A program made the position numbers and the translations under genes. Shown in pieces: positions 1-10,228 of a stretch of DNA of 64,000 nucleotides (positions within the stretch are counted from its first letter, which is position 1; each line of letters begins with the position of its first letter). Origin of the DNA: Haliclona indistincta (Eukaryota > Porifera > Demospongiae > Haplosclerida > Chalinidae); contig OZ024788.1 in assembly GCA_964017065.1 (NCBI GenBank), positions 2,949,266 to 3,013,265 on the forward strand, in the 5' to 3' direction. Below the pieces are notes generated by a model that searched no databases, was not told the DNA's origin, and worked only from the letters and a program-made list of their open reading frames with translations.

Positions 1-33
1 GACCACAGCAGTCGCCGAAAAGCTGATTTCGTA

Positions 34-53
34 TTTATTATTATTATTATTAT
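34..53. repeat. (TTA)n microsatellite
   Basis: Simple TTA repeat. It lies on the 3' side of the minus-strand retroelement fragment at 301-789 and could be that element's microsatellite-like tail, but the link is only positional. Confidence 0.7.
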
Positions 54-300
54 CAACAAAAACAGAACACAACATAGATAGAAGATTATACCTGATGAAG
101 AAATGAATATATACAAGTGATAAATGATTATACCTGATAGAGAAATGAATAATATAAATAGACAAGTGATAAATGATTAAGTGATATATGGCATATTGGC
201 AATAAGAAAAAACCGAACGAACAAAACAGAACAAAAACAAGAACAACAAAAAAGAAATTAAAAAAAAAACAAGTGATAGTTATTATTAAATATTATTGAA

Positions 301-789
301 TTATTCAATGCCATCCAAGTAGGGAAGAGGAGCCGAAGAATTGTTAATCCACATTGAGGCATTTCCTCTCCACAAGCAGATAGAGAGACGTTGGAAGAGA
401 TGGTGTATTGTCGCACTCGGAAGATTGTCCAGACGAGCAGCCTGCCGGTGACCAATATCTTTAAGCACTGATGCAGCCCCGGTGCTCCACCCACCTAGTG
501 TCTCAACAGGTAGTGGAAAGAACTGAATGCCGGCTTGCTGACAACGTGGACCATGGACAGCAATTTTCCTGTCAGCCGCTACTTTCAGAGCATGACCTTG
601 TGTTACAGCAGATTCAGCCAAGGTTAGGTGCTGCATAGGCGAAATAACTGTAACATCGAGGGCAGCAGGAGAGCCGTCTTTCCATGATGGTAGAAAAACG
701 TCAGCGGGACGAGCACTTGAGTTGGAGAGTAAATATGGAGCTTCCAACCTTGGAGATAAGGCAGCTAGTCTGGCAGCTGAGAAGATCAC
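301..789 (-). pseudogene. C-terminal fragment of a non-LTR retroelement ORF
   Basis: Minus-strand open frame of 162 aa with no upstream partner in the window. The stretch RPADVFLPSWKDGSPAALDV, followed by TVISPMQ and later LPVETLGGW, resembles the C-terminal region found after reverse transcriptase in repetitive invertebrate retroelement proteins; the PAD...ALDVTV pattern is compatible with a restriction-like nuclease fold. No reverse transcriptase motifs are present here, so this is a 5'-truncated copy, as expected for target-primed insertion. AT-rich sequence and a TTA repeat follow on the 3' side. The family name is from memory of similar proteins and is uncertain. Confidence 0.5.
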
Positions 790-877
790 GTCTCGTAGAG
801 TGTTATGTCTTGTGATCTTCTCGCCATGTCCAAGACATGAAAGATGGTGATCTCCAAAAGGGTCAATATGACGGCTA

Positions 878-922
<45 letters not shown>
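878..922. repeat. (ATT)n microsatellite
   Basis: About 14 uninterrupted ATT units followed by ATATAT. It separates the retroelement fragment from the first host-like exons. Confidence 0.95.
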
Positions 923-927
<5 letters not shown>

Positions 928-1335
928 CTTTACAGTGCACAATACAGAAAAGTGATAGGCTAAGATTAAGAAAGGTAGACAGAAAAATAAACGATGATAG
1001 GCACTGAGGGACAACCACACACAGGAAGTGCAGCAGCCGGAATTAACTTTAATAATACTACAGATAGGTAAAGTTAGGACTTGAGTAGGCACATGATGAA
1101 CATGTAGAAGTTGATTTTTGTGTGGAGACCCTACGTAAAATAGGGGATGCCCCGGTAATGAGGTAGTCACGAGACTCACAGCAAACGGGCGCGCGGCTTC
1201 TTTCTCAGCTCTTTCTTCCCTTCGCTAAACCATAGATCTATGGGTAATCTGTCTGATCGAGACAATGTCAGAATGTAGGTTTTGTTATTCTTATAATACC
1301 AACTACTCCAGTTTTCTACTATTTCATGCCTACAG

Positions 1336-1644
1336 CTGTGCCCGTTCCAACAGTTGACCTGTTAATAAAGGAGCTGAAAGAAGTGACAGCTTGGTATGTT
1401 TTTGGTGCATCTCTACGCATTCCTATAAGCCAGCTTGAGAGTATCAAGTTAAACAACGCGAGTGAAGGACTTGAGAAACAGAAGACACGTATGTTCCACT
1501 TCTGGCTACAATTTAATGCGAATGCCTCGTGGAAAGAGATTGTTCGAGTTTTGGAACTGAATGACCTTTTCACTCTGGCTGAGAAAGTGAAAAGGAAGTA
1601 TGTACTACATGTGGCTAGCTCTTCAAGTACCAGCCAAGATCAAG
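1336..1644 (+). CDS. Death-fold domain exon (gene 1, exon n)
   Basis: Internal exon bounded by an acceptor (ctacag at 1330-1335) and a donor (gtatga at 1645). It is 309 nt and enters and leaves in phase 1. The protein has the Death-domain helix pattern: VDLLIKELKEV, then FGASLRIPISQLESI, a tryptophan-containing central helix (FHFWLQF), WKEIVRVLEL and LAEKVK. It is diverged from the Death domains of the 24-60 kb array, being closest in style to the one at 53117. An upstream first exon was not identified; a short ATG frame near 1230 is possible. The Ser-rich end (SSSSTSQDQG) looks like a linker. Probably an adaptor or receptor module; the partner is unknown. Confidence 0.6.
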
Positions 1645-1949
1645 GTATGACTGTTTTTTCTTTTGTCACAGTAAAGTTGTCCTGTCATGGTGCTATCCAG
1701 CCTCAACAAAGAATGAAATCTAGTGTTATGAACGGATGCTTTATTATTGGTAGATCATTATGTGATAATATTTTTACATAGTGCATACCTGACATGAGTT
1801 GATATTTGAATGAGCATAGTACTCCATGACTTTGTCTTTAAATAGGGTAATTACTTATAAAATGCTCAGAAATAATTTTTGACTGATTATGCCTAAAAAA
1901 TTAATTATGATTCGTAATAAATTATCTGTTGTGCATTATACTATAATAG

Positions 1950-3030
1950 ATGAACAGCTTACTACAGAAAGCAGCCTCGATTCAGAAATGGAAGTTGAGG
2001 TTCGTGCCGCTGCTGCTGTTGTAGAACGATTGCGACGTTTACACAATTCTTTCGCTACTATGCTAACTGATCTCCCCAGCCTTCTTGCAGAGTGTAATTG
2101 CGATCTCTCCTTAGCAAGATCCTTTCTTAATAACCTCATATTCACTGAAAAGTTTGTTCAATCTGATACTTTTGATCAACTTTTACACCAGCTACGCCAA
2201 GATCATATGGACACTTTCAATGTCCACTTCCTCGAGCAACTATTAGTTTACTTAGAAGATAAAATAAAGGATGAGAGAATGAAGACAAAGTTAACACAGC
2301 ACCTTGAAGATTACAAGGCGAAAAAGGAAAAGTTTTTCAATGACACACTAGTTGTTGATTTTCATCATGCTGTTCTGTGTAAGACAAATCAAGCTGAACA
2401 CAGGCGTAAGACAATTAAGCTTACAATCAAAGTTTCAGATCATTTAGCTACTGAACGGACCTTGAAGGACATCGAGAGACTTGCACGAAAAGTATTTGAT
2501 GATAGTGTCAGATCTTTAATTTGTATGCATGCAGAGGTGGGGTCAGTGATCATTTCATGGTTCTTCCCGGAGGATCAACGTGCCAAGTTTATAACTTTAG
2601 CCATCAAGAATGCCACTATTTTTAAAGATGCTGGAGTAGAAGAGGTGACAGTAGATGGAAGAGTTGTCTTCCCTAGCACTCTGGAGGAGGTAAGAGCTTG
2701 CTTTGGGTTAGACAATATACATAGATGTTTTTCGTCTATAGGATATTCCAACACTGAAGAAGATCTACTCTGATTTCTACACTTGTCTGGTTGAAGCTAT
2801 CTCTGATGAGCATACATATCAATCTCTCCTCACTCAAATCAGCTCCTCTACTCTGATATCAGAGGAGAAGATAGCTCAGTTGTCCTCCAGTAAGGTTACT
2901 GGTAGCTCATTCCTGAAGACTCTTGGACTGGAGGAAGAGGCTCACTTACTAGTACCACTTGTCAGTGCTATGTCACGAGTTGAGCAGCTACAGACACTGG
3001 CTGAGGAAATGACTACTGAGCTAATGAAAG
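1950..3030 (+). CDS. Helical domain exons of gene 1 (two exons, 52-nt intron)
   Basis: Exon 1950-2689 follows an acceptor ending tag at 1947-1949 in phase 1. It is joined across a 52-nt GT-AG intron (2690-2741) to exon 2742-3030, which ends in phase 1 before gtatgc. The reading frame runs about 343 codons. It is Leu-, Glu- and Lys-rich and probably mostly helical, with an Ala/Val/Arg helix near its start (VRAAAAVVERLRRLHNSFA) and a basic, likely globular middle (KTIKLTIKVSDHLATERTL). The end (SFLKTLGLEEEAHLLVPLVS) continues into a helical stretch. I do not recognise a named family. Without the intron the frame would end at 2773; the correct splice restores an open frame to 3030. Confidence 0.6.
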
Positions 3031-3059
3031 GTATGCAGATGGCAGGAGCGTAGGCAGGA

Positions 3060-3295
3060 TTTTTGAAATGAGGGGGCAAATTAGTTTAAAAATAGTGGGA
3101 GTCTGGGGTCCTCCCCAGAAAAAATTGAAATTGAACTGCTAATTGGGGCGAGCCTGAGCGAGCCCCATACTGGTCGAAAACGTCCCCCGCGCTATCTATC
3201 TATCTATGTATGCGTACGTCATTCCGTAAATGCCCCCGCGTTGTAATTCACCGGATGGTTTCAATTTTACTCAACTGAGACTGAGCAAGCGCAAA
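3060..3295. other. Spacer with GGGGCGAGCCTGAG motif
   Basis: Non-coding. A short GGGGCGAGCCTGAG sequence near 3145 is matched in inverted form near 3810 (tctctcaggctcgcccc), so the two may bracket one inserted element that carries the 23-residue repeats between them. Confidence 0.35.
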
Positions 3296-3720
3296 GATCG
3301 AGAAGGAGCATGACGATCGACGTGATGCAGAGACTGAAGAACAGAGATAGGTTAGGCTAGAGAGAAGAAGCACGAGCGACGTGATGTCAGAGAGACTGAA
3401 GAACAGAGAGAGGTTAGGCCAGAGAGAAGGAGCACGAGCGACGTGATGCAGAGACTGAAGAATTACAGAGAGCGGTTAGGCTACAGCCATGCTACAGCAA
3501 ATGAGAGAGAAGGAGCTGAGCGACGTGGTGGAGAGACCAAAGAACAGAGAGAGGACAGGCTGCAGCAAATGAGAGAGATGCAGCATGAACGACGTGGTGC
3601 AGAGACTGAGAAACAGAGAGAGGACAGGCTGCAGCAAATGAGAGAGATGCAGCATGAACGACGTGGTGCAGAGACTGAAGAACAGAGAGAGGACAGGCTG
3701 CAGCAAATGAGACTTCACTC
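3296..3720 (+). repeat. Tandem ~69-bp repeat encoding 23-residue units (STPR-like)
   Basis: About six head-to-tail copies of a 66-69 bp unit. The last three sit in an open frame (3443-3850) and encode the 23-residue unit RLQQMREMQHERRGAETEKQ plus RED. The periodicity and the ETEEQRE..RL..MRE..HERR pattern match the STPR repeat, a 23-aa DNA-binding repeat known from silkworm FMBP-1 and also found in helicase/Helitron-type proteins of invertebrates. The first three copies are frameshifted. Short inverted GGGGCGAGCC motifs flank the block, so it is more likely a transposon remnant than part of gene 1, whose intron it occupies. Confidence 0.55.
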
Positions 3721-4005
3721 GACTGCGGCACAATCAGTGCATCACGCCTTTCCAAATGCACCTCCTCGGCTAAATGCCTACTTATGGCTACCAACACTAC
3801 TCTCTCAGGCTCGCCCCACAAATGTCCTGCATTTCACTAGTATAGTGTGATTTTTAGCTGTCAATACTATCTGTTGTAGACATCATAGGCTTGGTGTACA
3901 TGTGTAAACAGAGATAGCTGGTTTACTTGTGGCTTGCACTAAATCAACCACGTGGTACAACACTGCTTGTATAATAACTAAATTCATCTACCAAGTCAGC
4001 AAAAA

Positions 4006-5500
4006 GGGGGCCATTGCCGGCATACTGTAAACCCGGAATTTCAGAATTCCGTCCAGAATTCCGGATGTCAAACTTTGTATGATAACGGAGAAAAATTGAG
4101 AGAGAAACCTTCGCCTAAATAGCGCCCAGTATTCACCTGGAAAATAATACATGAAGCGTCTGTGGCAGCTATCTCGACTGTCGAGCAATAGATCGACGCG
4201 CTTCAAGCGCAGCAGCATGCAACTGCATCTTGCCCACAGACGTATAGAGCGAATTTCTGAAATACGATCTAGATTTTTTTAAACCGTGATTTTGTGGTCT
4301 AGGCTTGCTGTTTTGCAGCGTTAGCGAAGGAGTATCGAAAAAATCGCTCTATACGTCTGTGCGCGCTGGAATTTGTAAGCTGTAAACGAAGTTCTTTCTG
4401 GAGCAAGCAAGCCAAACTGGAGATAACTGCCACAGACCGGTCTTTACTGGGCGAGCTCACTGCTCCACGTTAACTAATACTTCGTGACTGAAACTTGTTA
4501 TAATCGTTGTTTATCGATAGACAAAACAAAATGCATACTGGAGCACGCCTGTACAAAATACTATTGTACAGAAAATAAAGCTACTTGCAAAGTCATGAAT
4601 CTCATTAAATTGGCGCACCGCCACCTTAAGCATAAGAATGATCGACAGTAGCCAGGCAAGATCACGAACAATAAAACTCTGTAAAACTCTGTCTGTACTC
4701 TTTCAGACAGATACTCTTTCAGACAGACAAACTCTGTAAAACTCTGTCTGTAAAACTCTGTATTCCTCAGTAAAACTCTGTCTGTACTCTTTCAGAATAG
4801 ACCCAAACTTGGATATATGACTATTAGCGACCAGATAAAGACCGTAACATAGAGTTTTTTTTAATAAACGGCCTCTAAGTAGGAAAACCACGAGGTAAGC
4901 AGTTCATAATCGCACTTTCAAGCACAATACACGAAAAAGCTCTAAGTTACTGCCTTCGCCTTGTTGAAGTACGTATATATCCACAATCTGAAGTTCTACT
5001 GCCTGAGTGAACGAAAGTTTTATTAGCCTAAGCGTTGTATCTAGCCGCGCCCATCACATTTCCGTCTGGCACTTTCAGCGCTCATAATTTGCAATGTGTA
5101 CAGCCTACACCAGTCTTATAACATAGGTCTTTGGTTTCTTGGAATATCAGCAGTAGTTTCTGAGATACAGTCCCCTAGCAACCAGCCAAAAATACATGCG
5201 TGGACGTGAATCTGCACCGTTAACGTGGGCTGTTAGGCGAATACTGGGCGCTGTTAGGCGAATACTGGGCACTGTTAGGCGAATACTGGGCGCTGTTAGG
5301 CGAATACTGGGCGCCGTTAGGCGATGGTTTTTAGGGTCTTGGGTTTAGGGTTTAGTAGTTTCTAGTGCTGGTTTTACCAGTACCAGGTAATTATGGGTTT
5401 TCTCTCAATTTTTCTCCGTTATCATACAAATTTTGACTTCCGGAATTCCGGACGGAATTCTGAAATTCCGGGTTTTACAGTAGGCCGCAATTGCCCCCCT
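4006..5500. mobile_element. Foldback element, ~1.5 kb, with ~100-bp inverted ends
   Basis: The left end (4006-4110) and right end (5390-5500) are imperfect inverted copies. Both contain GGAATTTCAGAATTCCGTCC-type sequence, itself a small palindrome, followed by TATGATAACGGAGAAAAATT. There is no transposase frame. The interior is a patchwork: 4138-4640 recurs at 54767-55245 and 4665-5215 recurs at 25390-25880. It sits in the large intron of gene 1. Confidence 0.65.
5229..5330 (+). repeat. 21-bp tandem repeat, ~4.5 copies
   Basis: The unit GCTGTTAGGCGAATACTGGGC is repeated with single-base differences inside the right half of the foldback element. There are no spacers, so it is not a CRISPR-type array. 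Confidence 0.85.
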
Positions 5501-6370
5501 GGCCCTGCCCTTGGATGGCTCTTTTAATACAGTATTGAGTATTGTACTCTTTGTAGGTATTGATCATGATGATGAAAAACCACTGAAATTAGAGGCTACA
5601 GGTGAGACGGTGTTAAATTTGGCTGCCTTAGTAATATCAAGGGCGTATAGAGAGAAGAGGGCATGCAACGCAATAGTTCCCGTGAAAACATCGAAATCTT
5701 AATAAAATATTGTTACTAAGAATAGCACTTTCTAGTATACGGAGGGTAAACGGAAACTGACGTCACTACACAAAGTAATGGCAGACCAAGCTGAAGAACA
5801 CTGCACAATACCATGCTGCGTGCGTGGATCACAGCCACGCCAGTCAAAGCAGAGAAAGACCGTGACTTTGCCTCTGTCCGATACTGCTCGTCGCCTGTTG
5901 CTGGTAAAATACTCTGCAGCCAATCAGCAGGAAGCGACAGCGCCAACGATAGACAGCAGTTTCGTTTTACCTGCGTCTCAGCCAACGCCATCTGTGATAC
6001 GCGACATGGTTGGCAACCACCAGTATCCACAGCTTCATGTCGATTGTAGATTTGTCAGCTAGTTTTCCATGGAGCACGCCTCGACACGCCTAGACAAGTA
6101 CGCTGTATGACGCGTCCACGTTTAATGAACCTTGTGTGATGTCACATCCGCGTGGGCGTAAAATCTAATTTTAGTAACAACTAGGATTTCGATGTTTATA
6201 TGCGTTGCATGCCCTCTTCTCTCTATACGCCCTTGGTAATATTTGACTTTACGTGTACCACATGTAATGATTTTGTGTGTATCGCTATTTTTAGCTATTA
6301 TTATGTCATACCCGTGTGCTGTAGTTGATCAACTTTGTTCTGCTTGCATCAGAAATGGGACACTGCAAAA

Positions 6371-6566
6371 TGGACTGGACTGGACCAGACCGGAATGGCG
6401 CCATTATTGTGTGGTCTCGCACTAGAAACTACTAAGCCCTAAAAACCTTCGCCTAACGTGCTAGGTCCATACTGGGCACGTTAGCCGAAGGTTTTTAGGG
6501 TTTAGTAGTTTCTAATGCGAGACCACACAATTATGGCGCCATTCCGGTCTGGTCCTGTCCAGTCCA
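6371..6566. repeat. ~90-bp inverted repeat (hairpin-forming)
   Basis: The arms 6371-6460 and 6477-6566 are near-perfect inverted copies with a loop of about 16 nt. TGGACTGGAC at the outside pairs with GTCCAGTCCA. Each arm carries TTTTTAGGG/CCCTAAAAA and the AGGCGAA motif also found in the 4.0-5.5 kb foldback element, so the two are related. Confidence 0.75.
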
Positions 6567-6701
6567 TGGTTCATGTTTTGCAGTGTCTCTCAGAAAATGA
6601 ATTATTACATGTACATGAAACACCACAAAAGGAACTATGATTACCGCTATTCATACTACATAATTTATAGTGAGACATTTTACAGTTCATAATTATCACA
6701 G

Positions 6702-7034
6702 AACGAGAGCAGCTTATGACAAACATTGAGAGGCTAGCCAGTGACAAAGTAGATCTACTCTCTAGACTGCAGTGTTGTGAGGAGGACCTTAAGATAGCTA
6801 ATGAATGTGAGAATTATTCACTTGTTGTAATACATAATTTAGTCGATGAACTTATTAGTGTTAGTGATGAGAGAGAAAGCTCTATCTGGTATGATGGCAG
6901 CAGCACGCAAAGGAGGACCTAGCGTGGAGGACACCATTGGGCAGAAGCGTGTCAGTGACATAGCTGTTCAGACTACAACTGAGGAAGGACTAGTTCCACT
7001 GCCAGTGAGTGATAACAACAATATTCACAAGTAA
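6702..7034 (+). CDS. Coiled-coil exon of gene 1, probable 3' end with frameshift
   Basis: An acceptor (atcacag, ending at 6701) opens an exon in phase 1, matching the phase-1 donor at 3031. The frame reads EREQLMTNIERLASDKVDLL and continues as a heptad-like helix to about 6880, then stops at 6920. A second frame (REKALSGMMAAARKGGPS and on to a stop at 7032) carries on with plausible protein composition. I therefore infer a one-base frameshift or a missed tiny intron near 6860-6880. If so, gene 1 encodes a Death-fold domain, a helical region and a C-terminal coiled coil. Confidence 0.45.
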
Positions 7035-7047
7035 TAAAAACATTTTA

Positions 7048-7852
7048 GAAAGAGATTTAGGGTTGGTACATGTATCGAAAAAGTATGGAAACAAGCTTGT
7101 GAACTTAGGTAAGTAAGCAAGATTTAAAATAAAAAGGACTGTAACAATAGCAGTGTATTGTTACCTCCCAAATGAACAGATTTCACAAAACCCTCGGCGT
7201 GTTGCACATTGTAGAGTTAGCTCCTTAGTTATGATTTGCAGAAGGAGCTTTGCAACTAAAGCTTGCTATTGAAACTAGAAGACAGCAAAGTGCTGACCAC
7301 AAGGACAAGGCGTGACAAGTGGGCGTGACCGTGATCACTGAGTCGGTAGCCATTGGCTTTGATAGACTTTTTCTTGAGACGTCTACGCACCCCTAGAGCT
7401 GTCCTAAAGTTTAGATGGAATCTACAAGTACCTAGGTAGTCAACAACTATGGGCGCTTTTGTCGTCAGAGAGGTCCAAGATGGCTGTCAAGGTGAGCCAG
7501 CCATACATAACTCGAGAACGAAAACACTTTAGCAAAATCCATGAGTCACATTGCAAGCCATTGTCGTGCTAAGCCTGTTCATACCTTTACCGAGTTTCGG
7601 AAGTGAGCGATGGTCTCTGCAGCTCGATGGACAGAATGAATGAACGAACGAGTGAATGAATGACAGAGCAAGTACCGTAACCCTCGCGCATGCGCCGAGG
7701 GTTAATTAACTACAACTATAGAAAGCTGTTAATTTAGGGAGGTAGCATTATGCTGCTATTGTTACAGTCCTTTTTATTTTAAATCTTGCCTGTTCACAAG
7801 CTTGTTTCCATACTTTTTCGATACATGTACCAACCCTAAATCTCTTTCATTT
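7048..7852. mobile_element. Foldback MITE family 2, interrupted by a nested MITE
   Basis: The arms 7048-7163 and 7735-7852 are inverted copies (AGATTTAGGGTTGGTACATG and GGACTGTAACAATAGCAG). The same element occurs uninterrupted at 46399-46613, where the arms are separated by only a few bases. Here the gap is filled by a minus-orientation copy of MITE family 1 (7164-7705), giving a clear insertion order. Confidence 0.8.
7164..7705 (-). mobile_element. MITE family 1, copy 1 (nested)
   Basis: Minus-oriented copy of a ~550-600 bp element whose termini read CCCTCGGCGCATGCGCGAGGG at one end and GCACGCCGAGGG at the other. The subterminal region carries a run of CATT/CGTT (Gln-free, ATTC-rich) sequence. 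No coding capacity. It lies inside MITE family 2. Confidence 0.75.
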
Positions 7853-7853
7853 T

Positions 7854-8450
7854 TAACCCTCGGCGCATGCGCGAGGGTTACGGTACTTGGTTTGTCATTA
7901 ACCCTCGGCGCATGCACGAGGGTTACGGTACTTGCTCTGTCATTCGTTCGTTCATTCGTTCATTCGTTCTGTCCATCGAGCTGCAGAGACCATCGCTCAC
8001 TTCTGAAACTCGGTAAAGGTATGAACAGGCTTAGCACGACAATGGCTTGCAATGTGACTCGTGGATTTTGCTAAAGTATTTTCGTTCTCGAGTTATGTAT
8101 GGCTGGCTCACCTTGACAGCCATCTTGGACCTCTCTGACGACAAAAGCGCCCATAGTTGACTATCTAGGTACTTTTAGATTCCATCTAAACAGCAGGACA
8201 GCTCTTGGGGTGCGTATAGACATCTCAAGAAAAAGCCTATCAAAGCCAAGAGCAATGGCTACCTACTCAGTGTTCACAGTCACGCCCACTTGACACACCT
8301 TGTTCTTGTGGTCAGCACTTTGCTGTCTTCTGGTTAGCAATGCAGTTTCAATAGCAAGCAGGTTAGCTTTAGCTGCAAAGATCTTTCTGCAAACCATAAA
8401 CAAGGAGCTAACTCTACAATGTGCAACACGCCGAGGGTTTTGTGAAATCG
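7854..8450 (+). mobile_element. MITE family 1, copy 2
   Basis: Plus-oriented and essentially full length. The 5' terminal hairpin is present twice in tandem (7854 and 7899). The 3' end is GCAACACGCCGAGGG. It abuts the copia-related sequence at 8463. Confidence 0.75.
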
Positions 8451-8547
8451 GTATTCTGAGTTCCCGTAACACTGTACGAGGACAACAAGTCAGCAATTTG
8501 TTTGTCGAAAAACCCACAATTCCATGGGCGGAGCAAACATATTAACA

Positions 8548-8651
8548 TGTGACCAGTTTAGTATGTTCAGTTTTTCTTCATTGTGTTCTCCTTGTATCGC
8601 TCTTTCAGTTGTTGTCTTGTGTGGTCCTAATAATACATTTAAAAACCATCA
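8548..8651 (+). repeat. Probable 5' LTR of the copia element
   Basis: Begins TGTGACCAG and ends AACCATCA, the usual TG...CA pattern, and is matched by 13096-13198. At 104 bp it is short for copia. Homology extends a further ~85 bp upstream into pol-derived sequence, which is unusual and is treated as a finding. Confidence 0.65.
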
Positions 8652-8667
8652 GGTTATGGGTCCAGGA
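8652..8667 (+). promoter_or_regulatory. Primer binding site (half-tRNA type)
   Basis: GGTTATGGGTCCAG directly follows the 5' LTR. It resembles the primer site of Drosophila copia, which pairs with an internal anticodon-arm fragment of initiator Met tRNA rather than with the tRNA 3' end. Confidence 0.6.
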
Positions 8668-8731
8668 CACCTCTCAAGACGCAAGGCACACTGTTAGAAC
8701 TGTTATCTGAAGACTGTTGTAGAGAATCAAG

Positions 8732-9618
8732 ATGGCTGAAGGCAAGACGGTAGTAGTTCCTCTGACCGGACCAAATTATCGCACCTGGAAGATACAGTGC
8801 AAGATGTCACTCATGCGTGACGGACTGTGGGGAATCGTCAGCAAGACTGAAGCTGAACCAGAAGCAGGCACTGAGCGTCACACGAAGTTTGCTACTCGTC
8901 GGGACCGCGCTCTTGCAATAATCGTACTATCTGTCGATCCATCTCTTCTCTACTTACTCGGAGACCCAACCGATCCTGCCGTCATATGGGAGAAGCTGTC
9001 GTCGCAATTCCAGAAAAAAACGTGGGCGAACAGACTAGCGCTAAGGAAATGGCTACACTCAATGCTACTGAAAGACGGACAGAATGTGCAGGAACATGTC
9101 TAAAAGATGATTGAACTCTTCAACGAGCTTGCAATCGTCGGAGACAACATCAGTGATGAAGACAGAGTGGTTTATCTACTCGCAAGTCTCCCGGAGTCCT
9201 TTGACGTGCTAGTGACTGCTCTAGAGGCCAGCTCGACTGTTCCACAGATGGAAACAGTAATAGAGAGATTGCTCCATACAGAAAGAAAGCTGAAAGACAA
9301 AGATCTGAGTAATTCATCTGATCCAGAAGGAGCCATGTCGCTGAAACACAAGAAGAGAGGACCGCGATGTCATCACTGTGGCAAGTTTGGACACATCCAA
9401 AGAAACTGTCGTGATCGCAAGAAAGAAGAAAAGCCACAAAATTCAGATGCCGAGTACCATCATCGTCAACCAAACTACAAACCAAAGCAAAAAGCAAACA
9501 GCGCAGAGATCAGACAGCAAGAATCAAGTTCTGAAGAAGTTGGACAAGTGCATCAACACGTGTTTGCAGCTGGAGGTGTAAACGAGCCTATACTCAATCT
9601 GGTACACAATGGATCATA
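8732..9618 (+). pseudogene. copia gag (degenerate)
   Basis: Starts at ATG 8732 with the copia gag opening (PLTGPNYRTWKIQCKMSLMR). It continues through the UBN2-type gag region to a CCHC zinc knuckle (CHHCGKFGHIQRNC) near 9367-9410. A TAA at 9101-9103 breaks the frame about 123 residues in; the same frame then continues to 9617. The protease motif DSGATSH begins at about 9619 in a different frame from the gag end, so either an indel or a frameshift site separates them. In the intact family gag packages element RNA in cytoplasmic particles. This copy cannot make the full protein. Confidence 0.85.
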
Positions 9619-9641
9619 GACTCAGGAGCTACCAGTCACAT

Positions 9642-10228
9642 TAGTCTCGTCCCCAGACCACACCCCTCGCTTATTGCTCGTGAGAGGGTCTGGTGACTTT
9701 AGTCGATTTTCTTGGGCCAGGAAGTAATATCTTCCCCGGAATGTCAGGGAAAGAATCTGATTGGTCAGAAGGCCAACTGTTACGTAATACAAACCACATC
9801 GATAGAATGATGGCGTTGAAGATAGCTAGATATGACTGTAGTCTTTTGGCTGACGTTCTCGACCGTACAATAAGAGCTGCATTTGTCAGCATCGGTTATG
9901 AAAGTCCGACAGACGATCAGCGTCTTTCTATTACTGAGTTTAATTTGTCAAAGGGAAAGACGTTTTCGTCGGCCTCCCGACTGGAGAAGGCAAGAGTTTG
10001 TGTTTTGTTACTCTGCCTGCTGTCTAGACGTCTTCGCCTTCGTAGATTGTCTCCCTTGTCTAATGCGCAACTACATACGATACCAGACACTTGTGTGTAG
10101 CAGCCATTTACTTATACGGATTCATTAGTGTTACGTAACTCTCGTTCACGAAAAGCCCAAGAAAGTGCAACTAAAGTCACCAGACCCTCTCTCGCGATAG
10201 GCGAGGGTGTGGTCTGGGGACGAGACTA
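9642..10228. mobile_element. 587-bp inverted-repeat element inserted in copia protease
   Basis: The termini TAGTCTCGTCCCCAGACC... are inverted repeats of about 65 bp (imperfect, extending to GGTGACTTTAGT). The 9-bp sequence CAGTCACAT occurs immediately on both sides (9633-9641 and 10229-10237) and is present once in the expected copia sequence, proving insertion with target duplication. A 9-bp duplication with long terminal repeats fits Mutator-like elements best. The internal open frame (9693-10100, 135 aa) matches nothing I recognise, so it is non-autonomous. Confidence 0.9.

Noticed and set aside
5229..5330. CRISPR-like short tandem repeat
   Set aside because: The 21-bp units are directly adjacent with no unique spacers, in a eukaryotic transposon-rich setting.
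5335..5360. Telomere-like TTAGGG repeats
   Set aside because: Only two or three imperfect GGGTTTAGGGTTTAG units; also seen near 6490 and 18285 as part of foldback elements.
9693..10100. 135-aa frame as transposase of the 587-bp element
   Set aside because: Too short and lacks any recognisable catalytic motif; the element is better treated as non-autonomous.
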